From JABHCC01 sp964444375 (GTDB lineage Bacteria > Bacteroidota > Bacteroidia > Bacteroidales > UBA12481): a stretch of DNA of 13,745 bases. The notes under the pieces were generated by a model that was not told the origin of the DNA, made no database searches, and saw only the letters and a program-made list of their open reading frames with translations. The DNA lies in the NCBI GenBank assembly GCA_964444375.1, contig CAYUGX010000114.1, forward strand, positions 1 to 13,745, in the 5' to 3' direction. A program made the position numbers and the translations under genes. How positions within the stretch are numbered: position 1 is the first letter of the stretch; every line of letters begins with the position of its first letter. Of the stretch, positions 1 to 6,855 are shown in pieces.

Positions 1-614
1 AATATGGCATCAACCTCTTTTCGCTCAGGTGATTTTAATAATTGATCCCAATAATACGCTTCTGGGGATGCATAGTAAATATAGAAGGTATTTTCGCCAG
101 CCAATTGCAGGTGATCCTCAACTCTAGTAAAAGGGCTTGAATCAAATTCAAATAGGCCCGGACTGTTAAAGTTGATGTAGGAATTGCCATTTGGGTGAAA
201 GAATAGCTGCTGAACGAAGTGTTCATGGCTGGGCAGTTCTAGAATATCATTGCTCAGATTCGGGGTGTCTACTTTTCCGTCTATCAAGCGATTAACGGTA
301 TTGACTACAGAACACATCCAAATTTGATCCTGGCTGTCACAGAATAGTCGTAAAATGCAATTATCCAACAGACCTTCGCTCTGTGTATAGGTAGTGAATC
401 GATATCCGTCATAACTGACCACTCCCCGGTCTGTATTGGCCCAAAGTACATTATCTGCAGTTAAGGCAAGACCAAAGACCTCATTCGAGGGTAGTCCGTT
501 GTCTTCAGTAAACACATTATAGGGTGGATCTTGTGCTATCCCTGCAAAAGTAAGGTTCAGGATGAATAACACAAGAAACAGATATCGGCCATATTTACGG
601 ATTATTCTTACCAC
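1..614 (-). CDS. Two-component-regulator-type beta-propeller protein, N-terminal part (cut by window edge)
   Basis: The frame is open from a GTG at 614-612 to the window edge (204 codons plus two bases), and the real protein is longer. An in-frame TAA lies two codons before the GTG and no ATG occurs before the conserved part, so GTG is the best start. The first ~27 residues are a signal peptide or anchor: basic start (VRIIRK), hydrophobic LFLVLFILNLTFAG, then AQ as a likely cleavage site. Residues ~34-70 and ~80-112 look like Reg_prop blades: FTEDNGLPSNEVFGLA, LWANTDRGVVSYDG, then YTQSEGLLDN and IWMCSVVNTVNRL. In Bacteroidota such N-terminal domains usually belong to periplasmic sensors of hybrid or LytS-type histidine kinases or propeller-HTH proteins. 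The output domain is off the window, so kinase or regulator cannot be assigned. Transcribed divergently from rnr. Confidence 0.75.
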   Translation of the reverse strand, partial: MVRIIRKYGRYLFLVLFILNLTFAGIAQDPPYNVFTEDNGLPSNEVFGLALTADNVLWANTDRGVVSYDGYRFTTYTQSEGLLDNCILRLFCDSQDQIWMCSVVNTVNRLIDGKVDTPNLSNDILELPSHEHFVQQLFFHPNGNSYINFNSPGLFEFDSSPFTRVEDHLQLAGENTFYIYYASPEAYYWDQLLKSPERKEVDAI

Positions 615-636
615 CGGTTATGTAAAAATAACTCAA

Positions 637-671
637 TTTTAGTACTATGGATCAGTGATTGCTTACTTTTG
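637..671 (+). promoter_or_regulatory. Candidate Bacteroidota-type promoter for rnr
   Basis: TACTTTTG at 664-671 matches the Bacteroidota -7 consensus TAnnTTTG exactly. A weak T-rich -33 candidate (TTTTAG, 637-642) lies 21 bases upstream. Transcription would begin about 10 bases before the ATG at 689, giving a very short leader. The element lies in the 74-base divergent gap shared with the propeller gene, for which I see no comparably good element. Called from sequence match only. Confidence 0.45.
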
Positions 672-688
672 TGTGAATCGGCAGTAAT

Positions 689-2830
689 ATGGGACGAAAA
701 GGAAGGAATAAGAAACACGGAATGGTAAAGAAGAATATCCGGAACCAAATCTTGGGTATCTTCAGCAACCATTTTACGCAAACTTTTAATTACAAGCAAA
801 TTGCACGACGGCTGGATGTCAAAGATCCTGCCGCCAGAAAACTGATTGCCACTGTTTTGAATGAGCTGATGCACGATGGGCACCTTGATGAAGTCGAACG
901 TGGTAAGTACAAACTGAAGTCGAAGGGGGGATACATTACGGGAATTGTGCAAATGACCCGTTCGGGTGCTGCATTCATTCATACAGAAGAAGTCAACGAA
1001 GAGGTTTTCGTTACGCACCGAAATCTGAACCGGGCCCTGAATGGAGACAAGGTAAAGGTGTATCTGTATGCCCGCAAGAAAGGGGATCGTCTTGCCGGTG
1101 AGATCACCGAAATTCTTGAGCAACGCGAACGGTCCTTTGTTGGCGAAATCGTTAGGGCGGCAGCCTACTATTTTCTGGAGGCCGATAACAAAGATATGCC
1201 GTACGATATTTTCATCTCTCCGAATAAGTTGAATGGGGCAGAGGATGGTGACAAGGTAATTGCCCGAATTACGGGTTGGCCCAAGGGAGCAAAGAATCCC
1301 TTTGGTGAAGTAATCGATGTTCTGGGTGCGGCTGGAAGTCATGAAACTGAAATGCATGCCATTCTGGCCGAATTTGAACTGCCCAACCAGTTTCCTGCCC
1401 ACCTGGATAAGGCAGCAGAGGAAATCACTGAGGCAATCTCCTCAGCTGAGATCGGCAAGAGAAAAGATTTCAGATCAGTGACCACTTTCACTATTGACCC
1501 TGCCGATGCCAAAGATTTTGACGATGCTTTATCCATCCGGCAAGTGAAAGAAGATTGTTGGGAAGTGGGTATTCATATTGCTGATGTCAGTCATTATGTA
1601 CAGCCAGGCTCAGCCATCGATGATGAAGCCTTTGTTAGAGGAACCTCGGTTTATTTAGTTGACCGAGTTGTGCCTATGCTTCCTGAACGATTGTCAAATC
1701 ATTTGTGTTCGCTCAAGCCCAATGAAGATAAATTGTGTTTTTCGGCCGTATTTGAAATGAATCAGAAAGCCGAAATCCTGAATCAGTGGTTTGGAAAGAC
1801 CATCATTCATTCTGACCGTCGCTTTGATTATGAAGAAGCACAAGCCATTATTGATTCGGGAGAAGGGGAGTTGGCTGATGAGATGGGCATCTTGCATCAA
1901 ATGGCTACCGTTTTGCGTGATAGTCGTTTTAAGCAAGGCGCATTTTCTTTCGAGCGCATCGAAGTTAAGTTCAGGCTCGATGATGCTGGTAAGCCACTAG
2001 GTGTCTTCTTTAAAGAAGCCAGGGAATCAAACTGGCTGATCGAAGAGTTTATGTTACTAGCCAATAAAAAAGTGGCTGAAAAGATTGGTCGGGTTAGAAA
2101 AGGTCAAAACGCAAAGGCTTTCGTTTACCGCATTCACGATCGGCCTGATCCTGAGAAAATTCAGAATTTCTCGAATTTTGTTCACCGTTTTGGGTATAGT
2201 CTGAAAACGGCCAGTGACAAAGCCATTGCACAATCAATGAACAAATTAGTTCATGACATCAAGGGCAAGAATGAACAATATGTGTTAGAAAACCTGGCCA
2301 TTAGAACCATGGCTAAGGCCAAATATTCAACCGAGAATATTGGTCACTATGGCCTAGCTTTTCCCCATTATACACATTTTACCTCGCCCATCAGACGCTA
2401 CCCCGATCTAATGGTGCACCGCCTTCTTACGGGCTATTTGGCTGGAGAGTCTTCTGATAAACAAAAAAGACTGGAGCTGCAGTGTGAACATGCTTCAAAG
2501 CGAGAAGAATTGGCTGTTCAGGCTGAAAGGGCTTCGATTAAATACAAACAGGTAGAGTTTCTCAAAGATCATCTGGGAGAAACCTTCGATGGGATCATTT
2601 CAGGAGTTAATGAATGGGGATTTTATGTTGAACTAACTGAGAATCATTGCGAAGGAATGGTTCCTGCAAGGGAATTGGAAGACGATTTTTACGAGTACGA
2701 CGAACACAATTACTGCTTAATAGGTACCCGTACCCGAAGGAAATTCGAAATTGGACAGGCGGTACGGGTTGAATTAACCCGGGCTGATCTGGCTCAACGA
2801 CAGCTTGATTTTATTTTGTCGGATGATTAA
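689..2830 (+). CDS. rnr: Ribonuclease R (RNase II/R family 3'-5' exoribonuclease)
   Basis: Processive 3'-to-5' exoribonuclease that degrades structured RNA in the cytoplasm. All parts of the family are visible in its 713 residues: a basic N-terminus, a winged-helix domain (~16-77), cold-shock domains (~80-215), the RNB catalytic domain (~258-585) and a C-terminal S1 domain (~630-712). The catalytic acidic cluster is intact in DPADAKDFDDAL, with D270, D276, D278 and D279 as metal ligands. The conserved RNB signatures HIADVSHYV (296-304) and FTSPIRRYPDLMVHR (564-578) are also present. Length is normal for Bacteroidota RNase R. The ATG at 689 starts just before a basic segment typical of the family and follows a good -7 box. 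The last 20 bases overlap the end of the convergent glycosyltransferase gene. Identity is secure. Confidence 0.97.
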   Translation: MGRKGRNKKHGMVKKNIRNQILGIFSNHFTQTFNYKQIARRLDVKDPAARKLIATVLNELMHDGHLDEVERGKYKLKSKGGYITGIVQMTRSGAAFIHTEEVNEEVFVTHRNLNRALNGDKVKVYLYARKKGDRLAGEITEILEQRERSFVGEIVRAAAYYFLEADNKDMPYDIFISPNKLNGAEDGDKVIARITGWPKGAKNPFGEVIDVLGAAGSHETEMHAILAEFELPNQFPAHLDKAAEEITEAISSAEIGKRKDFRSVTTFTIDPADAKDFDDALSIRQVKEDCWEVGIHIADVSHYVQPGSAIDDEAFVRGTSVYLVDRVVPMLPERLSNHLCSLKPNEDKLCFSAVFEMNQKAEILNQWFGKTIIHSDRRFDYEEAQAIIDSGEGELADEMGILHQMATVLRDSRFKQGAFSFERIEVKFRLDDAGKPLGVFFKEARESNWLIEEFMLLANKKVAEKIGRVRKGQNAKAFVYRIHDRPDPEKIQNFSNFVHRFGYSLKTASDKAIAQSMNKLVHDIKGKNEQYVLENLAIRTMAKAKYSTENIGHYGLAFPHYTHFTSPIRRYPDLMVHRLLTGYLAGESSDKQKRLELQCEHASKREELAVQAERASIKYKQVEFLKDHLGETFDGIISGVNEWGFYVELTENHCEGMVPARELEDDFYEYDEHNYCLIGTRTRRKFEIGQAVRVELTRADLAQRQLDFILSDD

Positions 2831-3929
2831 GCCATTCGTTAATGGCTTGATCAAGTAAGGCCGGGTTGGGTGTTGGGAAAGTCGAAAAGGATTTCTGACG
2901 ATATCCTTCAATGCGCTCCAGATTCAGCTCTTCTTGGTAGCAGCAATCAAAATACCCGGCCTCCGAAACATGCTTGGCGACATACTCCTGTTCAGTCTGG
3001 CCAGGTGTGGGTATCAGCAATGCAGGAACACCCAAAGCGGCCAAATCAAAAACTGTTACGACTCCTGCCCGACAAAGAATATGGGGGGAATTGAGTAGCA
3101 GTTCTTTGATCTCATTTCCGGGCAAATGGTTATAGATAGTGACATGCCCCTGTTGTCGTGTTTTTGGCTGTTCTCCTACCGGATGGGGGAGACCTTGTAA
3201 CACCACAGAACGGAAAGTGGCTTTTTCGAGTATTTCAATGACAAGGCTTTCGAACAGACTTCGCTGTGGCTCTGGGCCCGAAATCAAGCACAGCAAGTCA
3301 TAATTTGATCCTTGCACCTGTTCATTGATTGAGATTTGGGGCAGCCATGAGACTGGATCAATGTATCGTATTTTATATGGTGTATTCGCAATATGGGAAA
3401 GTCGCCCACAGACATTGGGTTCACCAGCATAATCCGGAATCCACCAGTAATCAAACTCCCGGATCATAGGCTGATGAATTAAGCGACTGAAAAGGGTATC
3501 TAACCAGGTCCATCCACGCGGAGGTTGTGGTCTTAGCTGGTGGGTAATAAAAACCGAGGGAACCTGGGCATGACAAAATCCATAGCGGTTATCGGCCAGG
3601 ATATGATCAATCGATTCTTGCTGAACAATTGATTTTAAGGCTCTTCTGGTTTGCCTGATTGCGCGAAGTATACGTGGAAGTTGAATCCATAATTTTAGAA
3701 AAAAACCTTTTTTCGCCGGGGCATAGTGAATCGGAGCGAATGGTAGTCGAATGATTTTGAGTTGTGGGAACTGTCTTGACAGAAAGGTGTAGGGCAATCC
3801 GTCAGCAGCAATAATCACTTCGCACCCCATATCGGTAAGGCGAACAATGACAGCTGCCAAACGAGTGGCATGTCCAAGGCCCCATTCTAGTGGTGAGACC
3901 AGGATACGTGGTATTTTTCCTTGATTCAT
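2811..3929 (-). CDS. MurG-like (GT28-type, GT-B fold) glycosyltransferase
   Basis: Predicted cytoplasmic or membrane-associated glycosyltransferase of 372 residues with a GT-B fold. The N-terminal domain begins ILVSPLEWGLGHATR (9-23), the glycine-rich acceptor-side loop typical of MurG/GT28 relatives. The C-terminal nucleotide-sugar half has ILCRAGVVTVFDLAALGVPALLIPTPGQTEQEY (split 284-298 and 299-316), matching the family pattern RAG...ELAALG.P...P.PGQ.EQ.Y. It is not MurG itself, because the rest of the sequence is diverged; donor and acceptor are unknown. The ATG at 3929 was chosen over an upstream ATG at 3986 because the extra 19 residues lie inside the radical SAM gene and precede the conserved start. 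Only one base separates it from that gene's stop (TAG-c-ATG), implying coupled translation. The 3' end overlaps rnr by 20 bases. Confidence 0.85.
   Translation of the reverse strand: MNQGKIPRILVSPLEWGLGHATRLAAVIVRLTDMGCEVIIAADGLPYTFLSRQFPQLKIIRLPFAPIHYAPAKKGFFLKLWIQLPRILRAIRQTRRALKSIVQQESIDHILADNRYGFCHAQVPSVFITHQLRPQPPRGWTWLDTLFSRLIHQPMIREFDYWWIPDYAGEPNVCGRLSHIANTPYKIRYIDPVSWLPQISINEQVQGSNYDLLCLISGPEPQRSLFESLVIEILEKATFRSVVLQGLPHPVGEQPKTRQQGHVTIYNHLPGNEIKELLLNSPHILCRAGVVTVFDLAALGVPALLIPTPGQTEQEYVAKHVSEAGYFDCCYQEELNLERIEGYRQKSFSTFPTPNPALLDQAINEWLNHPTK
2825..2852. terminator. Long hairpin at the convergent rnr / glycosyltransferase junction
   Basis: GATTAAGCCATT (2825-2836) pairs with AATGGCTTGATC (2841-2852) around a four-base loop (CGTT on the plus strand). 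This gives a 12-bp stem with a single T-G wobble. It covers the rnr stop codon and lies within the last codons of the opposite gene. Neither strand has a U-run after the stem, so it is not a standard intrinsic terminator. It could be a bidirectional 3'-end structure that stops transcription or protects mRNA ends. The structure is seen directly; the function is inferred. Confidence 0.4.
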
Positions 3930-3930
3930 G

Positions 3931-4710
3931 CTAATAAGAAACCAGTGCTTCAGACCCCAATTTACGAACTTCATTGGCAATTGCATCCAGTTTCTCTGGG
4001 CTTACCTTGTGTAAAGTTTCAATTGGGGTATCTCGGGCAATGGTATACACCATAACTGCCTGGGGTTTTAATTTGGCTACGATTTTTAACCAGTCTCGAA
4101 TAGATTCGGGATCAGAATTGTCTATTAATCTCCCTTTATAGGAGCCTCTGACAAACAGTGTTTGAAGGGTAAATTCACCTTTAAAAGTTTTAAGCTGTTC
4201 AATAGTACTATCCAGATCATATACCCCTTTCGGTTGATTGAGGCTTGACACGGTTTCGGTGTAAGCCGAGTCAATTTTCAGAATCCGTTGTTCTACCTGC
4301 CTGATGGCTTCTCTGATGAGTGGATCCCCCAGTCGAGTGGCATTAGACAATACGGCAATTTCAACTTTGGGAAATAATGCATTGCGCAACGCCACTGTGT
4401 CTTCTATGATTCCAGGAAAATCAGGGTGGAGAGTGGGTTCGCCATTGCCTGCAAAGGTTATTGTATCAAGGGCTTCATCATTCGCTTTCATCTCATGTAA
4501 GCGGGTACCGAGGGAATCTGCAATTTCCTGACGAGATGGAAATGTACTTTGCTTAACTTCATCTGGATCTGACCATCCACATTCGCAATAAATGCAATTG
4601 AAATTGCAGATTTTTCGTCCTTCCGGAAGCAAATTGATACCTAGAGAAGCCCCTAAACGACGGCTTGTCACGGGTCCAAAAACTATTTCACCAAATAAGA
4701 ATGTAGCCAT
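3931..4710 (-). CDS. Radical SAM protein, COG0731-like, substrate unknown
   Basis: A 259-residue radical SAM enzyme. The 4Fe-4S-binding CX3CX2C motif is CNFNCIYC, with C35, C39 and C42, followed by another cysteine at 44. Upstream, FGPVTSRRLGASLGINLLPEG is shared with the COG0731 group of small radical SAM proteins. TFAGNGEPTLHPDF (85-98) contains the glycine-rich GNGEPT strand used for S-adenosylmethionine binding. There is no SPASM or B12 domain, and the protein is near the minimal length for the family. It resembles the catalytic half of archaeal/eukaryotic wyosine synthase, but bacteria with this family do not make wyosine, so the reaction is unknown. It is the first gene of a two-gene unit with the glycosyltransferase and has a perfect -7 element 27-34 bases upstream. 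Confidence 0.87.
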   Translation of the reverse strand: MATFLFGEIVFGPVTSRRLGASLGINLLPEGRKICNFNCIYCECGWSDPDEVKQSTFPSRQEIADSLGTRLHEMKANDEALDTITFAGNGEPTLHPDFPGIIEDTVALRNALFPKVEIAVLSNATRLGDPLIREAIRQVEQRILKIDSAYTETVSSLNQPKGVYDLDSTIEQLKTFKGEFTLQTLFVRGSYKGRLIDNSDPESIRDWLKIVAKLKPQAVMVYTIARDTPIETLHKVSPEKLDAIANEVRKLGSEALVSY

Positions 4711-4736
4711 TGATCATGCTGTATGGTGCATGCACG

Positions 4737-4744
4737 CAAAGATA
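4737..4744 (-). promoter_or_regulatory. Candidate -7 promoter element for the radical SAM / glycosyltransferase unit
   Basis: Read on the minus strand, the bases are TATCTTTG, an exact match to TAnnTTTG. Predicted transcription starts about 20 bases before the ATG at 4710. I see no convincing TTG element 19-21 bases upstream, so only half the promoter is supported. Confidence 0.4.
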
Positions 4745-4801
4745 GACCTTTTCACAACACCCGTGTTATCACTGACCTGCAGCCCCATATGATTTTTATC
4801 A

Positions 4802-4833
4802 TTTGGTACAGGCTGATTGTATTGTTAATTTAG
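4802..4833 (+). promoter_or_regulatory. Candidate Bacteroidota-type promoter for the hemerythrin-like gene
   Basis: TTTG at 4802-4805 is followed after 20 bases by TAATTTAG at 4826-4833, one mismatch from TAnnTTTG. Transcription from here would begin about 10 bases before the ATG at 4851. That argues against the in-frame TTG at 4803 as the start codon. An imperfect inverted repeat (TTGTTAA and TTAATCAA, 4822-4841) overlaps the -7 region and could be an operator, but it is AT-rich and may be chance. Confidence 0.35.
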
Positions 4834-4850
4834 TTAATCAAAAGCAGTGC

Positions 4851-5276
4851 ATGGAAAACGGTCAAAAAATAAGCAAGCTGGTGTGGAAGAAGGAATATGA
4901 ATCTGGATTGGTTTATCTGGATAACCACCGGCGAAATTTCTTAGACATCCTGAATGAATTGATTGAAGTGGTCAATGAAAAAAGCTGTGAAACCAGGTTA
5001 CCGATGATTTTTCACAGGCTGGCTTTTTACGTTGAAGATTATTTCACAAAGAAAGAGATGGCGATCAAGGATTGTGATAATCTTCCTCTTCACACCTACA
5101 AGGCTGAGCATGATCGATTTACGTCAGCCATACAGACCTTCCAGGAAGAATTCAGACATGGAAACATAACTGTGTGTCGTGAATTGCTGGAGTTTTTGTT
5201 GGATTGGTTTGAAAATTATGTGAAGATTTTTGGATCTAAGGAGGCTGAATACATGCGCTCAGCAGGATTCGAGTAA
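4851..5276 (+). CDS. Hemerythrin-fold protein lacking most diiron ligands
   Basis: A 141-residue protein that aligns without gaps, segment by segment, to bacteriohemerythrins recalled from memory. Shared landmarks are W12, G19, D24, NEL (36-38), YF (64-65), KAEHDRF (84-90) and DWFEN (118-122). Canonical proteins of this family bind O2 at a diiron site with five His, one Glu and one Asp. Here the ligand positions are R27, Y64, K68, Y83, H87, Y123 and G128, so only H87 is kept and three histidines have become tyrosine. H26 lies beside the first ligand position but is out of register. Classical O2 binding is therefore unlikely; it may be a structural or sensory derivative. The ATG at 4851 is preferred to the TTG at 4803, which adds 16 unconserved residues. 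The gene is monocistronic, divergent from the radical SAM gene, and its stop is 3 bases from that of the convergent amidohydrolase. Confidence 0.8.
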   Translation: MENGQKISKLVWKKEYESGLVYLDNHRRNFLDILNELIEVVNEKSCETRLPMIFHRLAFYVEDYFTKKEMAIKDCDNLPLHTYKAEHDRFTSAIQTFQEEFRHGNITVCRELLEFLLDWFENYVKIFGSKEAEYMRSAGFE

Positions 5277-5279
5277 TAC

Positions 5280-6476
5280 TCAGATAATTCGTCGGGAGGT
5301 ACTCTGAACTGTCAGCCGTAATGATGTCATGTCTGCTTTTTCAATCAATACCACACCCGGTCGCTTTCCATTTTCGAAAGAACCTAATTTTTTATCCATT
5401 CCCAGGGCACGCGCTCCATTCAAACAAGTCCATTCTATCAATTGAGGCAAAGTAATGGATGCATCCATTGCCTGGATGGTTTTCATTTCTTCAAGCATTG
5501 ATATTTGATGATTGGATGCCAAACTATCCGTTCCGATACACAGCTGAAGATGGGTTCTGTTCTTGATCAATGATTCGGGTAATTGGTTCTCAATGTAGCG
5601 ATTGGCATTAGGACACAATCCAAAGAACACCTTCTCCGTACCCAGATTCATTTCGATATTGATGAGGTCGTCTTTTGTTGTATAGGTATTATGGATAAGC
5701 AAGTAACGGGCTGCATCCGGAATGGAATTAAAATCTAAAGGGATTGTTGATTGGTGGATTGTTGATTGGTGGATTGTTGATTGGTGGATTGGTGGTATTG
5801 TGGATTGGTGGATCGGTGGTTTGGTTGATTGGTGAATGATAGATTCTTGTTGGCTTTCCTGGTGATGAATGCTTAGGGTATTATGGCAGAAATTGTGTTG
5901 TTTGAATTTCTTCCAGAGGGGCTGGCTGATTGAATAACTTGAGTGAGGGGTAAGACTTGATCGAAGGTTATGGGTGGTGAAAAGGTCTTGAAGAGCGATC
6001 CCTTTTTGCCATATTGAACTTGCCTCATTTCCTTTTTGGCCGAAGAGTTCGACGAAATTATAGCAGAAGATGGGGCTTTTTGTTTTGGGGATGAGACTGT
6101 CACTTGTGTTGCAAATATCACCAATAGCTTGAGTTCCTTGTCGGTGCATTTTAGCCAGTATGCCGTCCAGGAGACTTGGATCATATTCGATCTCATCTCG
6201 TTTTTTCACGACCTCTTGAACAAAGTGCTGCAATCCCAGATTGGGAAGAATATGGCCTTTCAGGTGACTAAGTTCAAGATGTGCATGTACATTGATAAAA
6301 CCGGGAACCAAAATCCCATTATAAAACTCAACCTTACTCGATTCACCCTGTGTTGGATCTGCTTGACTGATACTTACCACTCGTCCTTCCTGATCAACCT
6401 CAAGCAAACCATACCGGATGGGTTTGCGACCCGGAGTAATGATATACTGGGCGGCTAGTTTTCGCAAGTTATTCAT
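5280..6476 (-). CDS. ATZ/TRZ-type amidohydrolase with internal tandem-repeat insert
   Basis: Metal-dependent hydrolase or deaminase of the COG0402 type, 398 residues, probably cytoplasmic; the substrate cannot be told. The N-terminal composite beta-domain leads into GILVPGFINVHAHLELSHL (54-72), with H64 and H66 as metal ligands. Further ligands are H204 or H205 in SIHHQES, H262 in LLIHNTYT, and D317 in IGTDSLASN. The C-terminal ARALGMDKKLGSFENGKRPGVVLI (355-378; ARALGMDKKLGS then FENGKRPGVVLI) is the usual end. Residues ~214-246, between SIHHQES and the next metal histidine, are almost entirely repeats of IHQST or PPIHQST where homologues carry a variable helix-loop segment. The ATG at 6476 overlaps the upstream lipoprotein stop by 8 bases; an adjacent ATG at 6479 is also possible, and the upstream frame extension to 6500 looks unconserved. 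It is last of four overlapping genes. Confidence 0.85.
   Translation of the reverse strand: MNNLRKLAAQYIITPGRKPIRYGLLEVDQEGRVVSISQADPTQGESSKVEFYNGILVPGFINVHAHLELSHLKGHILPNLGLQHFVQEVVKKRDEIEYDPSLLDGILAKMHRQGTQAIGDICNTSDSLIPKTKSPIFCYNFVELFGQKGNEASSIWQKGIALQDLFTTHNLRSSLTPHSSYSISQPLWKKFKQHNFCHNTLSIHHQESQQESIIHQSTKPPIHQSTIPPIHQSTIHQSTIHQSTIPLDFNSIPDAARYLLIHNTYTTKDDLINIEMNLGTEKVFFGLCPNANRYIENQLPESLIKNRTHLQLCIGTDSLASNHQISMLEEMKTIQAMDASITLPQLIEWTCLNGARALGMDKKLGSFENGKRPGVVLIEKADMTSLRLTVQSTSRRII
5741..5842. repeat. In-frame 15/21-bp minisatellite inside the amidohydrolase gene
   Basis: Three perfect tandem copies of a 15-base unit, GGATTGTTGATTGGT, occupy 5741-5755, 5756-5770 and 5771-5785. Related degenerate units of about 21 bases continue to about 5842. 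The plus strand here is almost all G, T and A with a single C, which is strong strand asymmetry. Read in the gene's direction, it encodes IHQST pentads and PPIHQST heptads. Both unit lengths are multiples of three, so changes in copy number keep the frame open. The tract sits in a region between conserved motifs. Confidence 0.9.
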
Positions 6477-6855
6477 CATCCCAGTCGGTGGTTGCTTCAC
6501 GTTTTTGCTTTATTTCCTCTTCCATCACGCTAAGCTTTTTAAGTACTTCTGAATAGATCTTTGCAAAATCGTCGGGGTACTGGGTATAAAAGTGAATGGT
6601 ACTGTCAAAATGAGTTCGGGTAAGCTTGTATTTAGATAGTATAGCGGCATATTGATTAAAAGCACTGTCTTCTTTCTCTTCTCTGATCAAGGGAGCTCTG
6701 TATAATGTGCCATCGACCAGATGGATATCGACTAGAAGATCCACCATTTCATCAGGCTGCAGGAATTCTTCAGGTACTCTCAATCGGGATTTACCACAGG
6801 CCGCCATCAGTAATAGAAGAAGTACAGCAAGCGGAAACCATCTTTTATTGAACAT
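6469..6855 (-). CDS. DUF4296-type lipoprotein
   Basis: Small predicted lipoprotein of 128 residues. It has a basic, hydrophobic signal (MFNKRWFPLAVLLLLLMAAC) with C20 as the likely lipidated cysteine. The mature part begins with a Pro/Glu-rich VPEEFLQPDEMVDLLVDIHLVDG pattern (27-49: VPEEFLQPDEM then VDLLVDIHLVDG), as in the Bacteroidota-specific DUF4296 family, and is otherwise helical and charged. Function of the family is unknown. The ATG at 6855 is preferred to the in-frame TTG at 6864. It overlaps the mlaF stop by 11 bases, and its own stop overlaps the amidohydrolase start by 8 bases. This position just after mlaEF raises the possibility of an envelope role, but that is inference. Confidence 0.8.
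   Translation of the reverse strand: MFNKRWFPLAVLLLLLMAACGKSRLRVPEEFLQPDEMVDLLVDIHLVDGTLYRAPLIREEKEDSAFNQYAAILSKYKLTRTHFDSTIHFYTQYPDDFAKIYSEVLKKLSVMEEEIKQKREATTDWDDE

Noticed and set aside
608..1402. A 264-codon open frame antisense to the start of rnr
   Set aside because: It lies wholly opposite strongly conserved RNase R coding sequence, has no recognisable domain and an odd composition; it is a shadow of the real gene.
3930..3986. Upstream ATG giving the glycosyltransferase 19 more residues
   Set aside because: The extension lies within the radical SAM gene in another frame and precedes the conserved ILVSPLEWGLGH start; the ATG at 3929 fits better.
4715..4732. Inverted repeat CATGC / GCATG upstream of the radical SAM gene
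   Set aside because: Only five base pairs with an eight-base spacer; too short to claim as an operator without comparison.
5271..5281. Palindrome GAGTA-A-TACTC at the hemerythrin-like / amidohydrolase junction
   Set aside because: The usable stem is about four base pairs with a three-base loop and no U-run; too weak for a terminator call.
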